A stretch of 64,000 bases of DNA, from assembly GCA_043228905.1 (NCBI GenBank), contig JBHGNT010000011.1, forward strand, positions 6,076,001 to 6,140,000, in the 5' to 3' direction. This document shows positions 1-8,500 of this stretch, piece after piece; the first letter of the stretch is position 1, and each line of letters begins with the position of its first letter. The position numbers and the translations under genes are program-made. The DNA is from Azolla caroliniana. Lineage: Eukaryota > Polypodiophyta. The notes under the pieces are model-generated. The model was not told the DNA's origin. It worked only from the letters and a program-made list of their open reading frames with translations, and searched no databases.

Positions 1-1294
1 TTAGGTGCACATCTTCTAGCTTTCGCAACACTTTCTCGCAATCATGAATATGGTCGACCACGAACTTTCGGCATCCCCGATCATCCATAGTCTCATCTTT
101 TTCTTCCACCGCGCATCCTTTCATCGGAATGTCATCTAGAAACGGCATCGTTATCTCCGGGATGCAATCTCGAAGCACCTTGTTCATCGCGTTCATCATA
201 TGTGCAACCGAGTTTGTCGCTCCTTGTGGTAGTGTGCACATTCGAACTAGTCCTATCGGTGTCCGCATGGTAGTGATGTCTCGGCTCTCCACGGCTAGTT
301 GGAATTGGTCATACCCCGAGTATAGGTCCCCGATGGAGTATATCGCACGTCCGGCAAAAGCTTCCGCGAATTCGTCCACTATCGGACCGACTCCCGAGTT
401 CCGGATCGTGACCTTGTTCACCGGTTGCAAGTCTTGGATGAATCGGAGCGACCCATTCTTCTTCGGAACCGTAAACCATCGATTTGAGTACGGAGCACTT
501 GATGGCTCTAGAATCCCCATCGCCACCTTCTCCTTGAGCAAGTCGATGACTTTCGGAATATGCGCCCGTGGCACCGGAATCGGCTTCAGGTTCCACGGTA
601 CATGATCAATCGTGAAAATCACCATCGGCTCCACTATCTTTGGATCAATGCATCCGATCTCCCTCGATGTGAACGCGAATGCTTTGCCATGTTGCTCCAA
701 CATCTCTCGAAACCGTTTTTCTTCTTCTTGTAAGAGGAACCCACCTCCACCGATCCGAAGTTTCTTCCGGGTCTCATCTGTGAAGGCATGTCCGATATCC
801 ACGGACTTCCGAAGTGTCGGATCTCCCGAGACTTCTTTCTTCTTTTGTTCGCTATCGGCGGGTAGTGGTCCCGCGGCCGGTTTCACCTTCTTCTCCACGG
901 TCTTGTATTTCGTACTTACCATTGCTTCTTCTTTGCGGAGCGCATCCGGCCCCATTTTCGCAACGATCTCGTACATCTCGACCGATTCCACCGGGACTAC
1001 CCGGTTCCCTTGGCTTTTATCTTCCGCAAGCTCTTCAAGCCGTTGTAGTGTATTCCCATAGAACACTTCCTCGATCACTCCCACGATTTCTTCGTCTTCT
1101 TTTATTATTGATGCCGACCGTAACTTATCCTCCACTTGTCGGTATTGTTTCTTCATTCCTCTGGTTACGGCCGTGTACGTAGATGCCCCATCCGGGCCGA
1201 TTCGTACTTGTTTTGCTCCGAGAGTTTTCTTCCTGTGTGGGGTATCAGGGCTTCTCGGACTATCACTTCCCCACTCCGCAATAGTCCGCTTTAA
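1..1294 (-). CDS. GYP-A copy 1 pol, 5' part (partial at window edge)
   Basis: Start of a gypsy-type Pol polyprotein, read leftward and cut by the window edge within reverse transcriptase. The first in-frame ATG is at 1156-1154, but the frame is open upstream to 1294, where it overlaps the gag stop at a TTTTTAAA run, so translation by -1 frameshift is more likely than independent initiation. It matches the + copy closely, with a 3-base in-frame difference near 400. The conserved RT segments (substrate-loop YSNRWF, LPQG, and FLDD near 130) are present. No stop was seen in the visible frame. It would supply RT, RNase H and integrase for retrotransposition if the rest outside the window is intact. 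Confidence 0.8.
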
Positions 1295-3083
1295 AAATCC
1301 ATTCTCACTTGGGACAAGAGTTCCCTCTTGTTCCTTTCGTGATTTGCCGGCACCGTTAGGAATTGGACGGATTTCCCTCCGTTTTGGCTCCGAATTCGCG
1401 CAAAAGCCGCACCACTATCGAGCACCTTCGTCTCCATCCGTGAAGCCGTGATAAAGGGTTGGCCGAGGATGACAGAATGTGAAACCTCATCCTGCACAAA
1501 GAAATTTTGGTCAATTTCGACATCCCCGATCTTTACCGTCACATCCGGACAAGCCGCAAATAGGTCTTCTGTCGTTTTCATGGCTGCCCGAATCTTCCAT
1601 CCATGGTTGGTGTTTATAGGCCACTTCCCCTTTCGGTAGAACTCCTTGGACATCAAGTTGATCTCCGATCCGTGATCAATCAATGCTAGCACGGGTTCTT
1701 TGATGTTGCCGATTCGGACCGGAGTCTCCGTAGTCGCACGTGCCCAGTGTGGCCTTGTATAGTGGGAGTTCGGAATTTCGCCTTCCACTTCGGTGTCGTT
1801 CATTGAAACGGTATTTGCATTCACCCTTGGAGCATTTTCCTCCGTACTTTGTCTCTTCCTTTTTACAAGATCCACGAGAAGATCGTGAAACTCCTTCTTC
1901 GCTATTCCGAGTAGTTCCCGCAGCGAAAAATCTACCCGGCTATCCAAGATTCTTTCCTCGAACACTCTTTTCAAGTCAGTTTGTTGTTCTATGTCCGAGG
2001 CGAGCTTGAATGCCGGAGTCGCCTTTTCTTTTCCCTTACCTCCGGAGTTCCAGCTTTCCGGTATCTTCGATGGTCCGGCCGCATCCTCCGTGCGCCGTCG
2101 TTTCTCGTCCACATACACCTCATGTAATTGACACAGGGCGTATATGCTATTCTTGTCGACAGGGCACTCCCATCCCGTAGCTTCCCAGACGCCTTCCGCG
2201 GTGTTTCGGATATCGTTGGAGTCGGTTTTCTCGGTGTTTCCTAGCACCTCCGGCCAGAAAGACGCCTTCGCTCCCGTTGACTCCCCGACACATATTCCCG
2301 CGGTTGTCGCATAGTTGCTTCTTGCTGCTAACTCCTCCTCGAGCACCTTCTTCATGCCGCCTTTCCGGAAGTTCGGTCGGAGTGGCTTCCGAGAGTCCAT
2401 CGAATGAATCCGGTTTCCCTCGTAGTAGATGAGATCCCGTCGTAGCGCCTCCTTATGGTCGTCGCAATCCCTCCGATCGTGTTCGGCGCTATCGCACCAT
2501 ATGCACCGTCGATCCGTATATTTGGAGCTTGTGGGGCGGTCATCCGACTTCTTCACCATCGCGATCTTTAGATTCTCCATCTCCTTCAGCAGCTGCTCCA
2601 CCGTAGACGCGTCGACCCCCTTCTCGGCCGTAATCTCTCGGGCCCTCGGTTGATGGTCTTCCAGTCCCGTTCTCGGTTTCGGAATCGGTTCCGAAACCCT
2701 CTCTTCTTCGTTGGCAAGCCATTGCCCCCTCTTCGTGTACCGCGCGACGATATCCCGTACGCTTTCCCATGTTTCGGTGAGGCCGCTTTCGGTGGTCGTG
2801 TCCTCAAGAAGCACTCCGAGATCTTTCCGGTCCCGGACGTCCACAGCTCGCAAAAACATGATGACTTTGTCCGGTGCAAGAATAGTTTGATCTCTCGCGG
2901 ACAACCTCCCGAACCGACTTTCGAATGTCGAAAACACTTCGAGGACCTTCAGCCCCTTACCTGACGTTTCCACCCAATCCTCGAATCCCCTCCGCGTTGC
3001 CTTGGAGGAGTCCTCGATGGCAAACGTGGTCTTTAACGCCTCTTCGAATGCTTCCCACGTCGGATTTTGTTGTTGCAACCCGT
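1291..3083 (-). pseudogene. GYP-A copy 1 gag-protease, 5' end lost to insertion
   Basis: Gag with a capsid-like helical region, a CCHC zinc knuckle (CIWC..H..C, spacing CX2CX4HX4C) that would bind element RNA, and a retropepsin-like domain with the active-site variant DHG followed by SEINLMS. The stop is TAA at 1291-1293. The authentic N-terminus is missing, since the frame is interrupted at 3083 by the LTR of copy 2. By chance the antisense LTR is open in the same frame to an ATG at 3297, which gives a 668-codon chimeric ORF. The residues encoded by 3084-3297 are LTR, not gag. It differs from copy 2 at few positions, for example Met versus Thr in the protease region. Confidence 0.88.
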
Positions 3084-3171
3084 TGTCGTAGTGTAGGTTG
3101 CACACTATGTGAAAATTATATTTTTGTCCCTCCGGATAGAGAATGGAGTGCTCGGGGAGAACCGGAAGAAA

Positions 3172-3306
3172 ACGGCATACCGGCAAGGAGGAAAAACGGC
3201 ATACCGGCAAGGAGGAAAACGGCATACCGAGGAAAAACGGCATACCGGCAAGGAGGAAAACGGCATACCGGCAAGGAAGAAAACGGCATACCGGCAAGGA
3301 AGAGCC
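3172..3306 (+). repeat. Intra-LTR minisatellite, 23-bp unit
   Basis: About six copies of a unit close to aaaacggcataccggcaagg followed by agg, with one shortened copy (cataccgagg). The same array is at 9237-9371, and a shorter array (about four units) is present in reverse orientation at 9880-9970. The array is open on both strands by chance and produces repetitive peptides rich in CRY/AVF or RQGGK that should not be called genes. Confidence 0.9.
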
Positions 3307-3354
3307 GGATAAAGAGACATAAATGTAAAAAGAAAGGAAATACTCACTACTGCG

Positions 3355-3418
3355 CAGGGCGTGATTCGAACTCTACACCTCCACGTTGACAAACCCCAAC
3401 CTTACCATTACATTAACT
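3355..3418 (-). other. tRNA-like module in GYP-A LTR, antisense
   Basis: On the - strand an A-box-like stretch (TAATGTAATGGTAAGG, 3415-3400) lies about 30 bases before a B-box match (GTTCGAATC in the 3' LTR copy at 9436-9428; 3371-3363 here). Spacing and order are those of an internal Pol III promoter, but the flanking arms pair poorly, so this is not a tRNA gene. It is more like a tRNA-derived or SINE-derived relic inside U3, opposite to element transcription. Copies: 9428-9480 (-) and 9766-9818 (+). Confidence 0.55.
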
Positions 3419-3670
3419 TATCTTAAGTGCTTTAAATATAGATTTAATATGTATAAGACCTTTATTTATGCATACCTTTATTAAAAGGTAAATCGTGTAT
3501 TCTTTAATATATGAAAAAGAAAAAACACGAGACACTAAAAATAACTCATGCACATCTAGCGTGCATGAGCCCTATACTTAGGAAATAAAAAAGCATCACA
3601 TGCACATTTAGTGGACATGAACACTTTTTGTAAAAAAAAAGCATGAAGCCATGCTTAGCTCTTCCTTCCT

Positions 3671-3678
3671 TATATAAG
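3671..3678 (+). promoter_or_regulatory. TATA box of GYP-A LTR
   Basis: TATATAAG in a C/T-rich context (cttccttcct upstream), about 285 bases before the LTR end. This is a reasonable place for the U3/R border. Transcription start is inferred at roughly 3700-3710. Confidence 0.55.
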
Positions 3679-3957
3679 GAGGAGAGAAATATGTAAAGAG
3701 TTGTTGATTATTTGGATTAAGTATTAATCAATACAAAAATTATTCGTGGGATTCACGATTTATACATCTACTTCTCTCTTAACACCCTAAGTACCAATTA
3801 ATATAGTATACTCGTGTGATTCACGAGTTTCTTATCTTTCTCTTTGCTATTTACTCATAATTAATCTCTATCTCACGAACTTCTTTCTCCTAGTCCAAGA
3901 CCTCTGTGGTTCCCACCCGACTCACGCAACGATCCGGAGCCGAAAGGCACGACACAG

Positions 3958-3977
3958 TTGGTGAACCCGACGTGAAG
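3958..3977 (+). other. Primer-binding-site candidate, GYP-A
   Basis: TTGGTGAACCCGACGTGAAG begins three bases after the LTR terminus. The same 20 bases occur, also three bases inside the LTR terminus, in GYP-D (21813-21794, - strand). It is not the usual TGGTATCAGAGC of initiator Met tRNA. A complementary 3' tRNA end would read ..CGGGTTCACCA; I cannot assign the tRNA. Confidence 0.6.
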
Positions 3978-3992
3978 ACGGGTGGCAAGGAG

Positions 3993-4078
3993 ATGGAGGC
4001 TCAACAAGCTAACAATATGATGGCGATGTTCGAACGGATGCTTCAAGAACAACGCACGATGTCGGAGATTTCGGCATA
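3993..4078 (+). pseudogene. GYP-A copy 2 gag N-terminus, cut by gap
   Basis: ATG 16 bases after the primer site opens a frame beginning MEAQQANNM and ending ..TMSEISA at the scaffold gap. It is Met/Gln/Glu-rich and looks like the start of Gag. The following gag section is unsequenced here, so the frame cannot be joined to the part after the gap. Confidence 0.65.
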
Positions 4079-4178
4079 NNNNNNNNNNNNNNNNNNNNNN
4101 NNNNNNNNNNNNNNNNNNNNNNNNNNNNNNNNNNNNNNNNNNNNNNNNNNNNNNNNNNNNNNNNNNNNNNNNNNNNNN
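4079..4178. other. Scaffold gap, 100 N
   Basis: Exactly 100 N, the usual placeholder for a gap of unknown size. It falls in gag of GYP-A copy 2. By comparison with copy 1, several hundred bases of gag are missing, so true distances across this point are larger than the coordinates show. Confidence 0.98.
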
Positions 4179-5562
4179 AAGAACGGGATTGGAAGACCAT
4201 CAACCGAGGGCTCGGGAGATTACGGCCGAGAAGGGAGTCGACGCGTCTACGGTGGAGCAGCTGCTGAAGGAGATGGAGAATCTAAAGATCGCGATGGTGA
4301 AGAAGTCGGATGACCGCCCCACAAGCTCCAAATATACGGATCGACGGTGCATATGGTGCGATAGCGCCGAACACGATCGGAGGGATTGCGACGACCATAA
4401 GGAGGCGCTACGACGGGATCTCATCTACTACGAGGGAAACCGGATTCATTCGATGGACTCTCGGAAGCCACTCCGACCGAACTTCCGGAAAGGCGGCATG
4501 AAGAAGGTGCTCGAGGAGGAGTTAGCAGCAAGAAGCAACTATGCGACAACCGCGGGAATATGTGTCGGGGAGTCAACGGGAGCGAAGGCGTCTTTCTGGC
4601 CGGAGGTGCTAGGAAACACCGAGAAAACCGACTCCAACGATATCCGAAACACCGCGGAAGGCGTCTGGGAAGCTACGGGATGGGAGTGCCCTGTCGACAA
4701 GAATAGCATATACGCCCTGTGTCAATTACATGAGGTGTATGTGGACGAGAAACGACGGCGCACGGAGGATGCGGCCGGACCATCGAAGATACCGGAAAGC
4801 TGGAACTCCGGAGGTAAGGGAAAAGAAAAGGCGACTCCGGCATTCAAGCTCGCCTCGGACATAGAACAACAAACTGACTTGAAAAGAGTGTTCGAGGAAA
4901 GAATCTTGGATAGCCGGGTAGATTTTTCGCTGCGGGAACTACTCGGAATAGCGAAGAAGGAGTTTCACGATCTTCTCGTGGATCTTGTAAAAAGGAAGAG
5001 ACAAAGTACGGAGGAAAATGCTCCAAGGGTGAATGCAAATACCGTTTCAATGAACGACACCGAAGTGGAAGGCGAAATTCCGAACTCCCACTATACAAGG
5101 CCACACTGGGCACGTGCGACTACGGAGACTCCGGTCCGAATCGGCAACATCAAAGAACCCGTGCTAGCATTGATTGATCACGGATCGGAGATCAACTTGA
5201 TGTCCAAGGAGTTCTACCGAAAGGGGAAGTGGCCTATAAACACCAACCATGGATGGAAGATTCGGGCAGCCACGAAAACGACAGAAGACCTATTTGCGGC
5301 TTGTCCGGATGTGACGGTAAAGATCGGGGATGTCGAAATTGACCAAAATTTCTTTGTGCAGGATGAGGTTTCACATTCTGTCATCCTCGGCCAACCCTTT
5401 ATCACGGCTTCACGGATGGAGACGAAGGTGCTCGATAGTGGTGCGGCTTTTGCGCGAATTCGGAGCCAAAACGGAGGGAAATCCGTCCAATTCCTAACGG
5501 TGCCGGCAAATCACGAAAGGAACAAGAGGGAACTCTTGTCCCAAGTGAGAATGGATTTTTAA
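4179..5562 (+). CDS. GYP-A copy 2 gag-protease (5' part in gap)
   Basis: Open frame from the gap to TAA at 5560-5562; the first internal ATG is at 4189 but is not a real start. It carries a CCHC zinc knuckle (CIWC, H, C; spacing CX2CX4HX4C) about 55 residues after that ATG. It then has a charged linker and a retropepsin-like domain with DHG in place of DTG/DSG followed by SEINLMS, and a downstream ILG..F flap-like segment. Gag packages the RNA in virus-like particles, and the protease matures the polyprotein. The final codons GAT TTT TAA lie in a T5A3 run shared with other copies, and pol continues in the -1 frame. Confidence 0.88.
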
Positions 5563-5565
5563 AGC
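5553..5565 (+). promoter_or_regulatory. Candidate -1 frameshift site at gag stop
   Basis: GGATTTTTAAAGC. In the gag frame this reads GAT TTT TAA; one base back it reads TTT TTA AAG and enters the pol frame, which is open from here through the pol ATG at 5697. The Phe codon can re-pair after a -1 slip because of the five T's. The same 13 bases are at 16794-16806 in the much more diverged GYP-B and at 1300-1288 (-) in copy 1. It is not a textbook X XXY YYZ heptamer, because the A-site codon is the stop. Confidence 0.6.
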
Positions 5566-8500
5566 GGACTGTTGCGGAGTGGGGAAGTGATAGTCCGAGA
5601 AGCCCTGATACCCCACACAGGAAGAAAACTCTCGGAGCAAAACAAGTACGAATCGGCCCGGATGGGGCATCTACGTACACGGCCGTAACCGGAGGAATGA
5701 AGAAACAATACCGACAAGTGGAGGATAAGTTACGGTCGGCATCAATAATAAAAGAAGACGAAGAAATCGTGGGAGTGATCGAGGAAGTGTTCTATGGGAA
5801 TACACTACAACGGCTTGAAGAGCTTGCGGAAGATAAAAGCCAAGGGAACCGGGTAGTCCCGGTGGAATCGGTCGAGATGTACGAGATCGTTGCGAAAATG
5901 GGGCCGGATGCGCTCCGCAAAGAAGAAGCAATGGTAAGTACGAAATACAAGACCGTGGAGAAGAAGGTGAAACCGGCCGCGGGACCACTACCCGCCGATA
6001 GCGAACAAAAGAAGAAAGAAGTCTCGGGAGATCCGACACTTCGGAAGTCCGTGGATATCGGACATGCCTTCACAGATGAGACCCGGAAGAAACTTCGGAT
6101 CGGTGGAGGTGGGTTCCTCTTACAAGAAGAAGAAAAACGGTTTCGAGAGATGTTGGAGCAACATGGCAAAGCATTCGCGTTCACATCGAGGGAGATCGGA
6201 TGCATTGATCCAAAGATAGTGGAGCCGATGGTGATTTTCACGATTGATCATGTACCGTGGAACCTGAAGCCGATTCCGGTGCCACGGGCGCATATTCCGA
6301 AAGTCATCGACTTACTCAAGGAGAAGGTGGCGATGGGGATTCTAGAGCCATCGAGTGCTCCGTACTCAAATCGATGGTTTACGGTTCCGAAGAAGAATGG
6401 GTCACTCCGATTCATCCAAGACTTGCAACCGGTGAACAAGGTCACGATCCACTCGGGAGTCGGTCCGATAGTGGACGAATTCGCGGAAGCTTTTGCCGGA
6501 CGTGCGATATACTCCATCGGGGACCTATACTCGGGGTATGACCAATTCCAACTAGCCGTGGAGAGCCGAGACATCACTACCATGCGGACACCGATAGGAC
6601 TAGTTCGAATGTGCACACTACCACAAGGAGCGACAAACTCGGTTGCACATATGATGAACGCGATGAACAAGGTGCTTCGAGATTGCATCCCGGAGATAAC
6701 GATGCCGTTTCTAGATGACATTCCGATGAAAGGATGCGCGGTGGAAGAAAAAGATGAGACTATGGATGATCGGGGATGCCGAAAGTTCGTGGTCGACCAT
6801 ATTCATGATTGCGAGAAAGTGTTGCGAAAGCTAGAAGATGTGCACCTAACACTTTCCGGGGAGAAATCGGCATTCGGGCAAGAAGAAATATTGGTGGTCG
6901 GACATCTATGTGGACCCTACGGCCGAAGACCGTCACCAACAAAGATCGATGCGATTCAAGCTATGAAGGAAGTATGTGAGTCAACATCGGAAGTCCGAAG
7001 GTTTCTGGGTGCGTGTGCATTCTATCACATATGGATTCCGCACTATGCACATATAGCGGACCCGCTCTATCACTTGTTGCGGAAAGGTAAGAAATTCGAG
7101 TGGAAACCGGAACACACTAAAGCCATGAGGAAGCTCAAGAAGACACTATGGAGGGCGGAATCACTTAAGAAGCCAAGCTACGAGCGGCCAATCATAGTAA
7201 CGGTTGATACAAGTCCAACCGGTATCGGGTGGGTCATCAATCAAGCCGACTCGGATGGTTCGCGGTATCCGATCCGATTTGGAGCAAAGGTCCTCAACGA
7301 AAGGCAACGCGGATATGCACAAGTCAAAAGAGAATTGTGGGGAGTCGTGTCGGCGATAAAATCGGATCGGGATTATTTGATCGGAGCTGAAGTGGTGATC
7401 GAGACGGATTGTCTTCCGATACTCGGGATGATGCGGTGTTGTACGATACCGGATGTGGCTATGCTAAGGTGGATTGCATATGTCAAGTCACTTAATCCGG
7501 AGGTTCGACACATCTCGGGGAAGGACAACGCGGTAGCGGACATGTTATCGAGGGCGCGGTTTGAAGACGACATAACCGAATCAGATAATGAAGAAGTTTC
7601 CGAAGACTACTTCACGTCAGAACACATATGCCGAGTGAACGTGATCCGAGAATTCCGGGAAGAAGAATACGAGGGGGAAACCTTGATGATCGGGAAGATG
7701 CTACAAGAGGTCGAGGATTCAACCAATGATAAAGAAAGGAGAGCCGAGATCCGAAGGAAGAAGAGGCAAGTCCAAAAGTTCTTCTTGGAAAACGGTTTAA
7801 TATGGAGGACGCCGAAAAGACCGGATGGGATACCACTTCGAGTAGTCGGGACGAAAGAGCAACGAAACCGGATAATGTCTGAGTTCCACGAATCCGATTG
7901 GGCTGGACATCGAGGAACATGGGCAACTTTTGTGAAAATCAAGCAAAGATATTGGTGGAAGAACATGTATAAAGATGTCGCGGAGTTCACAGAAAGCTGC
8001 GAGAAATGTCAAGTCTACTCCGGGGTCCGACACCGAGATGAGCTGCATCCGACATTCTCACCGACAATCAACTTCAAGTGGATGGTCGACATTGTAGCTA
8101 TGCCGACCGGGATTGGACAAAAGAAATACTTGGTGTTAGCTCGAGAAGATCTCACAAACCAAGTTGAAGGTCGAGCGCTTCGGAGGAAAACGTGTGCCGC
8201 GGTGTGCCAATTTCTTTTGGAAGAAGTGTTTTGTAGGTACGGCTGCGTAGGACAAGTGATTGCGGACCGGGGAGAACTCGACTCGGACAAAGCTAGGGGA
8301 TTCTTCGCCAAACATGGAGTTCGGTTAACGTTGACAACGGCCTACAATCCGGAGGCCAACGGGAAGATCGAACGAGGACATAGTCCGATCGTGAAAGCAC
8401 TTGCGAAGGCATGCGACGGAAGGGTGAAGGATTGGCCACAAATGCTTCCGTATGCACTATGGGCGGATCGGACGACGCATAGCTCCGTGACCGGTTACAT

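Larger units (their letters stand above)
1..3083 (-). mobile_element. GYP-A copy 1, truncated Ty3/gypsy element
   Basis: Reverse-strand gag-pol that is almost base-for-base the complement of the + copy at 4179-6860. It runs off the left edge of the window inside reverse transcriptase. Its right edge is abrupt: at 3083/3084 the gag reading frame meets the TGTCG terminus of an LTR in the opposite orientation, which marks insertion of copy 2 into copy 1. The five bases at the junction are cccgt; the matching right-hand target duplication is not found because the far side of copy 2 is rearranged near 9619. Near identity with copy 2 argues that both inserted recently or that the assembly has duplicated one element. 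Confidence 0.9.
3084..3954 (+). repeat. GYP-A copy 2 5' LTR (871 bp)
   Basis: Begins TGTCGTAGTG and ends GGCACGACA, giving TGTCG/CGACA inverted ends. The first 471 bases are repeated at 9149-9619 with only a handful of substitutions, so insertion was recent. Contents in order: a 23-bp minisatellite, an antisense tRNA-like module, a 9-bp hairpin (ctcatgcac..gtgcatgag, 3551-3575), and a TATA box. It is followed after three bases by a primer-binding-site candidate. Confidence 0.9.

Noticed and set aside
129-2009. + strand frames across copy 1, mirrored as - strand frames at 4844-6721
   Set aside because: Antisense shadows of the gag-pol of GYP-A; both copies show the same shadows.
3105-3392. 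Repetitive peptides from the GYP-A LTR minisatellite on both strands
   Set aside because: Produced by the 23-bp array and repeated identically at 9170-9457. They lie in U3, with no start context.
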